Shown here: positions 28,201-41,215 of the stretch, in pieces | Layout: every line of letters begins with the position of its first letter | How positions within the stretch are numbered: position 1 is the first letter of the stretch | Source: Trichoplax adhaerens | Lineage: Eukaryota > Placozoa > Uniplacotomia > Trichoplacea > Trichoplacidae | Assembly: GCF_000150275.1 (NCBI RefSeq) | Contig: NW_002060951.1 | Location: 1,126,297 to 1,190,296, forward strand | Reading direction: 5' to 3' | Length of the DNA: 64,000 bases | The notes under the pieces: generated by a model | Databases searched by the model: none | What the model saw: only the letters and a program-made list of their open reading frames with translations | What the model was told of the DNA's origin: nothing | Position numbers and translations under genes: made by a program

Positions 28201-30503
28201 ATCATAAAGGATAACACCAATTGCATCCATCAATTATCATTTAAGCTTATTACCTTAGAAAATATTTCGTCCAATTGGCGATTAAATTTCTGCGTTCCTA
28301 GTAATTCAATTAACGTCCGTTTAAATTCTAGCCTATTCATTTGACCTGGCTTCTTTCTGATCTCATTAAATTCTACATCATTTTTTAATCTTTTGCTGCC
28401 TATATTATCTTTAGCCCAAGCTAGTCCTCGCTGTCGTTGAGATGGCGAACCAGGCGTTATTGAAAATCGATCCATTAATTCCTGGAAATTGTTTAAACTC
28501 AAGTGTTGCTCAATACGGGGACAAGCTTCATCTCGGTCAAAACTATTTAATGAAATTGTTCTATTAATTATCTTCGATTTCGTCATTTCAATAACTCGAG
28601 TATCATAGAGCAAAGATTGATTTAAATATTCTTATGGTGATTACCATCACTTTAACATTACTGTTTTGAATTGTAAGAGTATTGTAATTACTTGCCTTTT
28701 AACCACGGTGACCGGTGTCGAGCGCTTGGCCACTTTATCTATAAATTTATTCTGTAAAAATAAAAGCATATAAGCCTATTTAGCAATTGAGTTTGGAGAA
28801 ATCTATTCCTCCCAATAATTTATTTGTAACGCCTTTTGGGGTATTTATCGACTGCAGTCGTACAATAGTAATCCATTAGCCTCTAGATAGACTTACTTTA
28901 TACTGATTAAATAAATTGATTTGATATTCAAGATAATTTTTGGCTAGAGTAATTTGATATTGGGGTTTAAAATGTGTAATGCAGGCATGAATAAAAAGCT
29001 TAGACAACCTCTACTACTGATATTGTACCATATTCACTATGATAAAAGTTAGCAGAGAAAAAATAAATTGATTGCTTATATTAATTACGACTATCGGGAT
29101 TAGCATGTGGCATACTGTCTTAATCCGCTCTCAAAATGATCCACATACTACTAATCAGGATTAACTGTATTATACCAGCAATACGTATATATGAGGTTAT
29201 ATATTAATAAAGAAAACTCTAATAAAAAGAAATAACATAATTATTTATTAATTGTGGCGATTTAGATAAATTTCGGCTAAAATTCATCATCAGACTGAAT
29301 TGCAGTAGTCAAAGAAAATGAAAAATCTATCGATGCCGTTTTAACACTTCAATAGCATGATTTCGTCATTTAACCGCCTTGTAGTGGGATAGTTGATTTG
29401 CTATTAAATTGCTGATTATTCCCTACACAGATCTTTCATACGTATATAGTCTAATATTGAATATCAATAAAGAAGTACTAAAACTATGATTCTATATACT
29501 GTAATTTATCACGCCATAACGCCTACCGATATATAACTATGAAAAAGGTTATCGATATCTTTCTAAAATTTATCATTAATGGTAGAAGTAAACATTTAAA
29601 ATTATAGAACGCAAAATCAAAGCATAGATTAATTCCTAAGTGGTACTTAGATACAAACATTATTTATTTTAATGGCAATACGGGGTTGCTAAGATTGTGT
29701 ATCTTGATAAAAATAGTAATAATGCTCTCAAATTACGAACTATCGCTAGGATTAGAATACTTATATAGATACTTTATCAATCATCGTTCTTTTGAGTATA
29801 TGTCATATTCGAAATATGTACCCTTTCCCGATAAGAGTGAAGGAGCGTAAATCAGAGAATTTATAGTGCACGTATTAATATAGTAGTCTCTTTGGCAAAT
29901 TGAGATTATCTAATGAAAAATGTCAACTTTGCGTTAATCAATTTACAAATATTAGGGGTTAATTAATTAAAATTGCATCCATTCATGAACTATTCGCATT
30001 ATACAAGGTGATGAATTTAGGTTAAAACATACAGTAAGCCTTACAGATGACGTTAGAAATTCATTTTAACATCCAACGACTATAATAAAATTTCTTCGAT
30101 TTGCTTAAAATCAATGAAACTAACCATAGCTGTACATGATAACAATCAGCAATGAATCATGGGTGGATTATGCACGAGATATTTATACCATTAATAGTAG
30201 AATAAGTTATGAACGCTAAAATTTGGAACATCGCTGGATTTATTGACTCTACTACCGTAAATTAAGTGCTATGAATTATTTCTTTCCATAATTAGAATAA
30301 ATCAGTCTATATCGATTAATAAATATCTTACATACTCGAATGTCAGTCCATCGTTTTCTAGATTTCTTAATGTAGCCACTATTCGATGATGTTAATAAAG
30401 CGTTCATCAAAGCATAAATATCGCCAAGTTTCCCCGTGGCATCCTTTTTAGCGTTCTTATCGTAATCGTCGTCGTTCATGGTGATTTCGTGGAAATTTTT
30501 CAA
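19256..30503 (-). CDS. EF-hand plus WD-repeat protein, WDR49/WDR64-like
   Basis: A large scaffold built of EF-hand and WD40 repeats; relatives (WDR49, WDR64, EFCAB8) are linked mainly to cilia, so a ciliary role here is inference. The joined model is 1149 residues. Exons: 30503-30336, 28738-28696, 28630-28254, 28100-27951, 27694-27635, 27483-27264, 27063-26972, 26857-26717, 26552-26364, 25617-25429, 24559-24296, 24097-23933, 23806-23657, 23255-23205, 22983-22847, 22729-22682, 22169-21887, 21340-21129, 20567-20533, 20411-20263, 20107-19961, 19435-19256. An EF-hand loop near residue 198 reads DVTCDGLVDWED, with Asp instead of Glu at position 12. WD signatures follow, such as DGTIGVWG, SSDAVRLWN, GCTNSLVSVWD, VGWSKKIVVYE, FDGEIVIW and VDQTARVW. 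The tail is basic then serine/proline-rich, ending PRNFEF. From the EF-hand exon onward every junction is in phase. The first two exons are less sure, and exon 2 needs a GC donor. Confidence 0.8.
23570..23610. repeat. Intronic hairpin, 16-bp perfect stem
   Basis: The left arm ATGGACTACTAAAAAA (23570-23585) and the right arm TTTTTTAGTAGTCCAT (ending 23610) are exact reverse complements around a loop of about 9 bases. It lies in the 23256-23656 intron of the WD-repeat gene. Its arms resemble those of the hairpin at 55673. Confidence 0.8.
28690..28697 (-). other. Probable GC-AG intron donor
   Basis: On the minus strand the exon ends AAG and the intron begins GCAAGT, which matches the strong context known for the rare GC-AG class. 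Using it with the exon starting at 28738 keeps the frame into the next exon (start 28630). The nearest GT donor (GTAATT, three bases on) breaks the phase. Confidence 0.5.
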
Positions 30504-33060
30504 TATACAAGTAGCTCAATCCAATAACTATGCAATCATACGAATTGCCTAGAAAACCGACCATATGATATACGTATATGCATATATTTGTAAATAAACG
30601 ATAATAATATTTTATCTTTATAAGAAGACAGTTCAATTAATTAATATAAGATTAATTGTAATAAATATTAATCTCACAGAGTGAGTAATACATATGATCA
30701 ATTGCTATCGACAGTAAGAGCAACCTATCTCATTGGTCTATTACAGTTTTGATAACTATAAAATTTCTTGAATGTTCAACATACTTATCTACTTATGTAC
30801 TCTCTTTACTACATAATTACACTAAAAAGAACTTCATACAAGGCTAATAAAACGATAAACATTGGAGTCTAAAAGATTTAGGATTAAAAGTAGCATGATT
30901 GCAATAATAATAACTAGGCATTTAAGGCCAGAAAAAAGACACCATATTATTTCTAAGAAATTATACTTACCTTCGTTAAGAAGAGATTTTCGAAGAAATT
31001 TTTATCATCCCAACTTTAAGTATGATGCAAAGAATGGACGAAAAGGACGAATCGTTGAAGGTCTATGCTAACTTAGCGCTTATCATAGATCAATACTTTT
31101 AGAAAGACTTTATGAATTATAGCTTTTCCTAATACGATATTTACACTACATTATAAGTAAGGCATAAAACAAAATAGATTTTAAAAGTTGAAAATGGCCG
31201 AAGATAAAGAGATATAGCCGAGAATAAAGTAAGTAGATACGTGAAAAAAAGGAAATTTATGCCCAATCTAGACGTCCTTTATAATTTATACTGGCATACA
31301 AAATGTGCAATTATGCAGTTCTTACGTTGCTATCATTCACAGCGTAAACCACGACTAGAATAATATTATTAAAGCATATTAATGCAGTCATTGATAATTG
31401 GAGATAGTATCTGCCATAGTAGTCTAAGATCTGATCAAGCACATCAAAAAGCATCCATAGTACTAAGAACACTTTACTCTATCCTATAGTATAATGTCTT
31501 ACATTAATACGTTAATGAGATATCAACATATATCTAAGGCAAAATAATCATTTTCTGTGGTTGCCATGGAGATTATTTTGTTACTAATAGGCTATTTACA
31601 GATAGTTTATTCTTTTCCTAACTATTGTATTGTTATAATATCAGTTCATAAATCTAGACTAAGGATTTACTATGATTCGCTATGAAGATCGCAAACAATT
31701 ATCATCCTGGTCTTCATTTGACGAATTTTGTGGAAATGCTTTAAATTTAACATAATTATAATTATGAACTATAAATTTTCACGTAATTTTCTTCGTTTAA
31801 TTAGACGATTGAATATGTTATATCGAACAATTTGCAGCTTGGGTTACTAATAACATATCAAGATAGAATTTTTCCAGATTGTTATTCCGCTCTGGAAATA
31901 TTATATTAGCTCAATTCTACAAGGATGATTGAATGTACTGGACATTGTCCATACGGTACTATGTACGATATGATACTATATAAAATTGTTAGATAAAATC
32001 TCGAAAGCTATACTTGCGCAAAGTCATTAATTTGACATACTAATTGGTGTCAGCAACTTTACATACGAGTATACGTATTACGAATACTATTCTTACTGAA
32101 GTATAGTATGTTGTCCCTCTATTGCGAGTTACCCATGCCACTCAAAATTGCATACCGTATTTAACTGTAAATTCAATGATGACGATCGCTGTATATTAGA
32201 TAGATTATAAATAATATCATTTCTGCTAAACGAAATGCAGGATTTAAATTTTGCATCAAGGTGACTGGATCAATAGCAAATCCCACGTAGACAATGTTGC
32301 AATATAAAGTATAATTATTACGAGAGGGGATTCAGTAATTTAAATAATACTAGTAATATAATTTGTTATATCAATTATTCTCAACCTTGAAATACATATA
32401 GAACAAAACATTCAACGAGTTATCCAACGATTAATTTAATACTGAACAGGTCAAATAATTTTAATAACTATGACTCAATTGAGTTTGATACATAAGCGAG
32501 AAATAGCAAAAGCAATTTTTTGTCTAGAGCACCAATTCTTAGAATTTCCCTTTGAAAATTTAAAATTTTGAATTACTCTTCAAAGAAATTGCGTTTAAGC
32601 TATTTGATTTAAATAACAGATTAAATTTAACTTTTACCTACAGAAAAGGTAACGATTTTAGCTAAAGAAATAGCTGCCTTAAACAATCCAATTACAAGCT
32701 AAAAGTTTAAAAAATGGACTAACAAAATTCTATGTTGGATATTTGCTATATAAATGATTACAGCTATTATTCCATTAGAAATGAACCTGAAATCAATATA
32801 GTTTAAGTAAAGATTAAAAACTCAATAAATGGAAAGTTTTCTTTATTGAAGGCGAGTTAAAGTTTGCATGTCTTAAAGTGATTGATTGTTATTGTATCCT
32901 ATATTTTTAACCTAATATTACTGATGCCAATAAAAGCAATCTTCGGCTGCATAATCAAAAATTTTAATAGATTAAATCTTCGATAATGGGTAAAGCTATT
33001 AATTTAAATAGGATTGATTTCTTTTTAACTTCTGATCAAAAGTTATTGTTTAATTCAATC
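30504..33060. other. 2.5 kb with no recognised gene
   Basis: Very AT-rich sequence between the start of the WD-repeat gene and the end of the NIPSNAP gene. It should contain the promoter of the former and the 3' untranslated region of the latter (minus-strand AATAAA at 32842-32847). The one plus-strand frame of note (30862-31071, basic) has no family resemblance. Confidence 0.45.
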
Positions 33061-35333
33061 TTATTTCAATGGAGAAAATTGAACGGGAACCAAGATTTTC
33101 GATGTTCTACTGATAACGGATGGATGATCTGCAACATTTGAACGATGAGAGTAATAATGTACCGTAATCGTAAATCATTCAACACGTATAAAAGTTTGTA
33201 ATTTCTCACGAAAATTATATTAACGCATCATAATAATCACCTAATTCTGCTATGCTATCCTTGGAGTTTTTCTTGATGTTGTGTCTTTCATCTAAATCAT
33301 TAAACCTCCAGAGTAGGAACACTATTCAAAAAGATGTTGTATTATACAAACATAAATTTGAATTTTCTAATACGAATAATGTTGTAATTACTCTATTCGA
33401 ATCGCAAGCTAAAGCCTTACTTGTATCTAAAGGTCCATGTTCTGTCTTCCAGATTCCAATCAATTTACTGGAATCATTATTCTGAGAGGAAACCGTTTTT
33501 TTTACGTTCGTCTCCAAATTTGAGTACTTACTGGCGGATGATGAAATACTTTGCAATTCATAAACACCTTTAATTGATCCAATTGGATAAGATACGTTCA
33601 TATACCGTAATGTATTAAAGATGAAAGACAATTAAAAATAATTAAAATACGGATTGTGAGTAAAGATTAGTTAATATTTTAATGACTATTAAAAAGATAA
33701 CTGAAATCGTATTCTTAGGGATATTTACGAGTGAAAATGTTGTAACTGTACCTCCTTGTTGATTGGATGATTGAATAGGATACCATGGTAGAGGAAACAT
33801 GACAACATTATCCTATAATAATAATAATAATACCATACCTTGTAACTGATGAACTTTTCAAGAGATTAATAAGACTTCATTCATATTGTACAGTTTGATG
33901 AATTGCGATAATTTTTTAGAACTATTTGACATAGCGAAATTGATCTAGCACACGGATGGTCTCTATATTAATTACTTTTAAATCCTATCTATTTTTTCCT
34001 CCATACACAATCCAGCATTATCGCGCAGGGATGTAATAGTTAACATTTATATCCAGTACTGTATATTCAACTAGCGTAAATAGTCCATCATAGAGGAAAA
34101 AGACGGTGCTATTAAATTGAAACTGGATCAATCAATCAGTTATCTTATGACTTAATGGTAGATTCTCATGGGGAGTATGGACAGTTAAACAGTACCGTAG
34201 ATAGAATAACCCTCATTTAATCATAAATGATGAGAGAATGACAATACGTCTGATAAGATGAGAAAACCTTTCCAAGCAAGATAGCATAGGTATTTTCAAG
34301 CTGCGATGGATAAGAGTATCTATAATCACTTTTTTCTGAGGTCAGTGTGTTACAGGATACAGTGTAATTAAGAGAATTTGAGATTGAAGGGAAATTATGT
34401 TGCCAATACAGTTATGAGAATGATATATTAAGCGAAATCCATATTGATTACTGCTAGAAAAAATCTTTTTAGTCGATATTTTCTTGTCATTCGTAACGTT
34501 CATTAGAATACTTTGACGATTGTACAGGTATTTCACTATCTTTTATGCTGTAAATTCCAAATACACGATCGCTGATATTTGAAACTTTTCAATTTTTACT
34601 AGGCTATCAGTCCTTGTTGTATAATTTATTTAATAATTAGCATAGAGGTCTGATTGATTTGGAGGTGGTGGAAGGAAAATAAAATAAAAAAAATGAAATC
34701 ATTTAATCAAGCTTTGAACGAATGTCTTACCTGTTGAACCAATTTTTTCATCATGATTGAAATATAGTTACTAATCCATTGCGGATCATCAGCTAAGGCC
34801 TTTCTGACATTTGTTCTATGTTGGAAGGTATCTATAAAATTATAAACAAAAATAAAAAAACGTTGTACAATACTGGAATTTACAACAGCATAGATAATAA
34901 TAATTCTTCTAATGGATAAGAATACTGCCACAGTAATAAGAGAAAGGGCTATTACTACAGTACTACGTCGATTCGTCCATTCATGATTATCATCGTAGTT
35001 AAAAGTATTCTTAAGAAAGTAGCACTATTTCAGCTGTGGGTTAAGTAACATGGAATAACCGTATTCCCAGATATGGACAACTTGATTTAAGCCACCGAGT
35101 TCGCTTGTCCAATATCCAAGTAATTTGGAATGGGCGGTGCGCAAGTGGAATTGCTCTTGCGTCAATTTGAGAAAATTTCCAAATTCCGCAGGTTGTATTG
35201 AATATGTTCGCAATTCGTACATTTTTTGTGCATTGCAATTGGAGGTATGCAGTTGATGACGATGTTGACATGATAACTGCAAGTAACATTTCCTGGCAGA
35301 CTGAAAGCGTCGAGGGTTAAGCCACGCCGCCAT
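33061..35333 (-). CDS. NIPSNAP3: NIPSNAP3-type mitochondrial protein
   Basis: NIPSNAP proteins are small mitochondrial proteins; relatives NIPSNAP1/2 act as damage signals in mitophagy, and the role of the type-3 branch is poorly known. Six minus-strand exons (35333-35060, 34831-34731, 33812-33752, 33567-33421, 33321-33241, 33128-33061) give 243 residues; human NIPSNAP3A has 247. The N-terminus is basic, hydroxylated and lacks acidic residues, as in a mitochondrial presequence. NIPSNAP domain 1 follows (YELRTYSIQP, GLNQVVHIWEYD, HRTNVRKALADDPQW). Domain 2 starts at GVYELQS, continues with LIGIWKTEHGPLDT and LLWRFNDLDER, and the protein ends PVQFSPLK, almost the same as the human ending SFSPLK. 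Every junction is in phase. Divergent from the PAIP1-like gene across 2.7 kb. Confidence 0.93.
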
Positions 35334-38041
35334 GATTGATTGTAATGCTGAACTTTAGACTTTTCGTGGATAATTATACAGTATATATGACAATAACAAA
35401 TATATAATCATTAATCTGATCACATCCAAATATCGCAGACAGTGCAGGCATGCGCGAGTCTAATCTTGATTTGATATTCTAAGTTAACAGCATGGTTAAT
35501 TCCTTCCTTCCCAGTTGAATGAAGGACTGGTGGATTTTTTTACAAGTTCATGATTTCACGACTGTACTGTACAGTACTGTATAAGATCATCGCTATATAG
35601 TCGCGGAAATACCTCGATTAAGTGCAGTATTTTATTTCATTAAGGGGCATTTCTCAAATTTGTAAATGGCTTCAATTTAAAAGAGAAAAGACAGCTATCT
35701 CCTTCAGACTGAAATCATTCATAATTTCGCAAATGCTCCTTTCTAGAATTGAATTGATTAATCATGCGAATACTCTCCTTGTAGCAATACTTTTCAATGC
35801 CTTTTTTTACATAGCTTTGCAGTAATGAAGTTTGATTAACTTTAAAGGGCATCACTAAAACGTAACACAGTGTGCAATTCAATATTTTATTTTTGTAGTT
35901 CTCTTCGTGTCGAACGCGATCTATTCCTACTTATATCAATCCATCAATGCAGTAACAAAAGGCAAATACTGCATGTAAGTAGAACCATTTTTCGCCTTCT
36001 TTACAGTGAATAAATTTCCAAATATCACACTGTACTGAACACTGAGTCAGTGTACATGAAAGGTTATTGCAATTTTTCCGCCAAACTGACAGCTAAGGTC
36101 TAACCCTCTAAAATGAATCTCCTACTTCCAACAAATGTTATAAAAACAGAAATACTAATCATTCATCTGGATATAATTAATCATCCCAACTCCTATTAGC
36201 TAAATACTGTACCATCCATTTTGAAATGGGGCGTACTTTTTTTAGTAGGTTGCAGTACCTATTACCGTAGTTATAGGAGATTGTATGAACCTATCGTGTA
36301 ATCGCCAGCCTCTCACTTTTTATTCAATCAATGAAGAGTCGATTTTGAAGTGTGGATAAAATCGCCAACTCATCGAAAAGTAGCGTAGTACATGTCCTAC
36401 ATTGTATAAAACTCAGTCAAAGTCTCCCCGAAAAAAGATCCATTTTCTCTTCTCACCATGTTCATACTATACCACTAGCAATGTTTCGCTAAATGCAGTC
36501 TACTGCACAGTAGAATGGAGGGAACTCTATTCAGTATGGATTGCATCGAACAAAACTTTGAACTTTTCCTTTATTCATTCACAATTTATTGAAGACGTGA
36601 TCGTTATTTGAGGATATTGTACGCACGTACCAGCAATGATTTGTTCAATTGATGTTCTTTCCGGGATCGTATAAGCACATGGACTACAAATTTACCTCTA
36701 AGTTAAGCGATTTCAGAACCTGTGTTCAATTAAGTTTTGAAGAACATGCATGTCCACTGTGCAGTGCTGAGGGCAACCCGCAGGAAAACATACGAGTACT
36801 GTCGTACTGACCTCCGTATAGAACATCCATTTGACCACGATTACAAGGGTGTGGAGAGCCCTGTAAAATGGTTGAAAGATGTTCAGCAATAGTGTTGCTT
36901 TCAATTATATCTTTCAATTGTGAAGAAATAGACTATCCATTTGGTTGCAATTGCATGCAGACAGATCAGTACAACCTTGAGCCATTGGCTCTTGCTATTT
37001 TGATTGCTTTTGATCGCAGTCTGACATCATTCTATTTCTTTCAAGTTTCGAATATAAACTACCAGTTGCTGTTACTGGGTCGCTCCAAGCGTTGAATAAG
37101 TCACGTCGTTCTACCGGTCTCCAGTACACAGTGTACATACAGTACAGCAGAAAGTCTCTAATACTGTACAGTGAAGAAATGGACTTTCCATTTGGTTGCA
37201 ATTGCATGCAGACAGATCAGTACAACCTTGAGCCATTGGCTCTTGCTATTTTGATTGCTTTTGATCGCAGTCTGACATCATTCTATTTCTTTCAAGTTTC
37301 GAATATAAACTACCAGTTGCTGTTACTGGGTCGCTCCAAGCGTTGAATAAGTCACACCGTCCTATCTGTCTACAGCACACAGTGTACAGTACATAGAGAG
37401 TCATTAGAAGGGTCTGTACTGTACTGTAGTACGGTACAGTGTACGTACACTGTAGAGAGAAGTGAAAAATAGTGCTGCGAAAATCCTGATGAGCCTGTAG
37501 AATCAGTGCTGTATTTGCTGATGAAACTGATCTGTTCACTGTCCAATTTGAAGAGCTTTTCGTTATGATCTTGTCGTTCCTATTTCGACTTTACTCGCTG
37601 ACGTCTACAGTACAATGTCCAGGCGAGATTCTTTCGTCTTCCATTTCTTTCTACAGTACTGTGCTACACTGTACAGTACAGTGTGCACTGTGCGATACAG
37701 TGTATTGTACTAGACTCTACCAAACAGCATGATCACGCTATTCGTACTGTACTCGGTACCAGACCTACTGTTCGGTACTGGACAGGACGGTACAGTGTAC
37801 AGTAAGGGAAGTGTTGATCCTCCTCTCGATGACACATTTCTCGATTGCGCATGCTCCATGGCATCCAATAAAACTTCTGGCTGTCATCATCTCCAGCCAT
37901 CTCCAACCCGTTCAGAGTCAATCCACTTTCAAGCCAACTGGTGTACCCTACAGTATACTGCTGTGGACTGTTTACAGCGCATCATTTTGGATAATTTTAT
38001 TTTCCAAGCTAATAGTTTTTTTCCGCTACGTATGAGAAAAG
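35334..38041. other. Divergent intergenic region between NIPSNAP and PAIP1
   Basis: This 2.7 kb region must hold the promoters of both flanking genes. It has clusters of TACTGTAC/GTACAGTA words (around 35565-35582, 37370-37480 and 37650-37710) and a direct duplication at 36921-37355. Open frames here reach 120 codons but overlap one another on both strands and resemble no family, so none is called. Confidence 0.5.
36921..37355. repeat. Direct duplication of a 184-bp segment
   Basis: Bases 36921-37104 and 37172-37355 are near-identical copies 251 bases apart. Both begin TGAAGAAATRGACT and end GCGTTGAATAAGTCAC. Only a few substitutions were seen, mostly near the edges, so the event is recent. 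The intervening 67 bases are rich in ACAGTGTACA-type words. Open frames exist on both strands but belong to no recognised family. Confidence 0.85.
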
Positions 38042-41000
38042 ATGTCGAAGGAAGACGAAATCGTGGTAGAATTAAGAAAAATCATTTTTAAAGCTCGCCA
38101 AAATGTTGAAATGGAAGAAATAATGCAGCCATGGCTACAAACATTGAAAAACCGTAGTCACCCGGCAGATATTTGCACGGCCATTGCTGATAGTCTTTAC
38201 GATTTGGTATGCATAAGACGTTGATTATCACCAGTACCCTAAAAATACAAACTCCTTCCTTAACGCAATTTTTGTACATAGCGACTGTTACATCTTTTAG
38301 TGATGTAGTTGCTGTCAATGGAGTTCAGTTGCAAAGCCATGATGATAGCAATCATTATTTTATAGGGCGTTAGTACTGAAGCCGATGTGATACCGTCCGT
38401 TAAAGTGGCCGTCAAGATTCATAACAGCGAAATTCTGAAAGACGCTTTCGCTTTGGCTCTACTAAATAGGTTCTACTATTGCTTGCAACATGAATATACT
38501 AGCGCTAACTTTCATCTAATTCATTTCCTTACTTGCTCTACTTTGAACATACTCCGTTATAGTCTCTGCATGTCAATACATGTTCAACTTTAACATCAAT
38601 ATAAAATACATAACCATACGTAGAGTCAATAGTAGGAAGTAGTTTGCGTAGACGTGGAGAATAATACGGTAAACACACTGTAGACGGCTCTGCTTTACCG
38701 CAAGTCTTGCCACACTCTACTTGTAAACTCATGTTGTATCACCAAAGAATTCTACAAATGACATACACCCCTCCTACAGTTCAACTTGATGCTAAAATAT
38801 GCCAAAGTGCTGTATCAGTCAACGACTAAACCAATTCCTATAGTAACACAACTTGCTTGGCTACAATTGATGTTTATATACTACTGTAACATTTTGTAAA
38901 GGTGCAAGACGGACTATGTTAATAGAAACAAGCTAATCGAAGAAGATCAATGGATGCAGCTAAATATCAACCTTTGGTTTATTTGCAACATGTACCAAAA
39001 CTGTAAAAATCTGGTAGGAAATCAATTGGTTGTGTAACCAAAACAACCTGCTAATAGCTAAATTAAATAATACTATTTGCTTCATTTCTAGCAAACCGGC
39101 AAAACTATGTCGGTATTGTATGTGGCCATTGTCGATTACCTGATAAATATCATGGAGAATTTGCAAAAGCTGGATACTGTTAGAGATGTATTATTGGTTA
39201 GTATTGGAATGAAATGTACAACAAGATCCAATTAGTATCAATTTTAAAATTTCCTTTATCGCCGTGACGAACAAATATTTAGTTTGCCTTGCCAGCCCTA
39301 AAGGAAGATGAGAAAGCGTCCAAACGTACCCCAGGTTTAACCGACGTTTTTAATATGGCAAGAGAACTTCTGAAAGATTCATCTATAGCAGAGTAATAGC
39401 CGTCGTATTCATTTCAATTTTCAGTATTTAGTTAAAAAACAAAATCTTACCATGTTACTTATTTGGCAATAGTGACGTTAAAGCCATCTTGACGGACATA
39501 GCGGAGATGAACAACAATGCGGAGTCCGACGCAAATGACACCAATCCACAAAATGTAAGAAAACTACCCTCAACCGATATTTAAATACTATTTGCTTTCA
39601 TGTTCCAACAACTTTACTACATAGTTTGAACCTGATGTATCATCTTTTAGCATGATAGCAAAGATCAGGAAACTGCGTCGTTATACGAGTATTTGCATTA
39701 TTCTTTGGATGAATTGAGTGCCTTCCCGGGCGATGTAGCTACGGTGACAGAATCAATTATTGCAGAGTTAAAACCTTGGTCGGAAGATGAAAATGTTATA
39801 TCTGAAACTGCCTCATTAATTTTTAACAAAGTAAGCAATTCGCCTTTCTACTCTATACGAGCTAAAGATTGTAGATGCTGCGATACAATACGAGTATAGC
39901 TACGCTCATTTCCGAAATAACACTGTTTATCGTTTTCATAGGCAGTAGCCGATAGTAATTTCCGCTATACGGCTGCTCTGTTATGTAAAAGTATTCACGA
40001 ATCATCGGTATTTAAGGACGATAAATTTAGATACCATTTGCTAAAGGAGTAAGTAAAATTTTTCCAATCGTTAGCGTGAAGCCTTTTAAGACGAAAATGT
40101 ATCTACTGTATTGCGTAGATGCCAAAAACTATTCCAAAGCAAGGAGAAATTCGAGAAACAAGTAATGTTTGGAGGAGCGCTTTTTACAGCTGAAATTTAC
40201 TTAAATTTTAAATCTGTAAGTTAACTACATATTATCAAATCCTGTAGCTTGTTACTCATTCAATGTGTAAATACCGATATCGTACCTTTTGGGGGATATA
40301 TTTCACTAATAGGGTAACAAGCCTCTTTTAAATCTACATGATGCACTGCTTTCTTACATGGAAGTACTATTGTTAAATACAGACAAAGATTATGTGAAGT
40401 GTATTACGTCTTTGTTAAAGGTAAGTATTTTTGATCTATTTTTAACGGACTGTAAATCGCTAAAAAAAGTTGCTTGATTCAGTTGGTAGGTAGCAGTATG
40501 GATCAATTTGAAAAGGAAGAAGGAAAAGATTTAAGTTTAAATAAAATTTTTGAACGTCTCCAGGAGATTGCTGAAAACACGAGGTACACTGATTATACGC
40601 TAGTAGCAATACAGTGCAATGATATTGACAAAAATGCTATTATTATTGAACTAGCGCTCAAAGTATCAAAGATATAATCTCAAATGTAGTTAAAATACGA
40701 GCATCGAATTGGGGGTTGGCGCCTAAACCGACATTAAATCCCAATGCCGCAGTCTTCCGTCCAACTGATAAAAAGTCAGATAATAATTCTGCTAGTTCTA
40801 ATGAAACTGGAAAAAAATTCAATCCCAATGCTACAGAATTCTATCCGTCATACAAGACCAACCCTAAAGATAGCACTGAACAGGAACAACCTGTGAGAGA
40901 TCTAGGTAACATCGTAGTATATGATTCAATACAAAAATAGGCTATACATATTTTACAATTCATTTATACATGCTATATCCTCGAATTCCTATACAGAAAC

Positions 41001-41215
41001 TTGGAATGAGTACGTTGGCGATGATGACGATTTCAATGCTGAACAGTAAGTTATACACGCTAGTACAGAAACAACCAATTTTTAGAGCATAAGAAAAAAT
41101 GTTATTCCTTCTTAGAATACACGAACAAGAAAATGTGTTTCAGTACTTCGAGGAAGAGATGATTGATGACGATATGGAACAAGAATATGAAAAGTTTCTA
41201 GCGAATGAATATTAA
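38042..41215 (+). CDS. PAIP1: PAIP1-like poly(A)-binding-protein interactor
   Basis: PAIP1 bridges poly(A)-binding protein and the eIF4A/eIF3 machinery in the cytoplasm and stimulates translation. Exons: 38042-38206, 38366-38469, 38902-39013, 39092-39196, 39283-39392, 39473-39554, 39651-39830, 39942-40048, 40119-40215, 40313-40420, 40483-40583, 40655-40905, 40997-41045, 41116-41215. They give 556 residues in phase. Residues about 230-445 match the PAIP1 MIF4G domain, ending KIRASNWG (human ELRSSNWG). Two PAM2 motifs follow: LNPNAAVFRP (451-460) and FNPNATEFYP (479-488). The acidic C-terminus contains ETWNEYVGDDDD and EQEYEKFL, like the PAM1 region. Residues about 20-215 look like a diverged second MIF4G unit. 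In human PAIP1 there is one MIF4G domain and PAM2 lies before it, so this architecture differs. Identity as a PAIP1-family protein is firm; one-to-one orthology is inferred. Confidence 0.88.

Noticed and set aside
36868..37539. Overlapping frames on both strands in the 184-bp duplication
   Set aside because: The identical peptide in both copies simply reflects the DNA duplication. Both strands are open, and there is no homology to decide between them.
37729..38091. 120-codon plus-strand frame overlapping the start of the PAIP1-like gene
   Set aside because: It is out of frame with the conserved protein, overlaps frames on the other strand, and contains translated TACTGTAC repeats. It matches no family.
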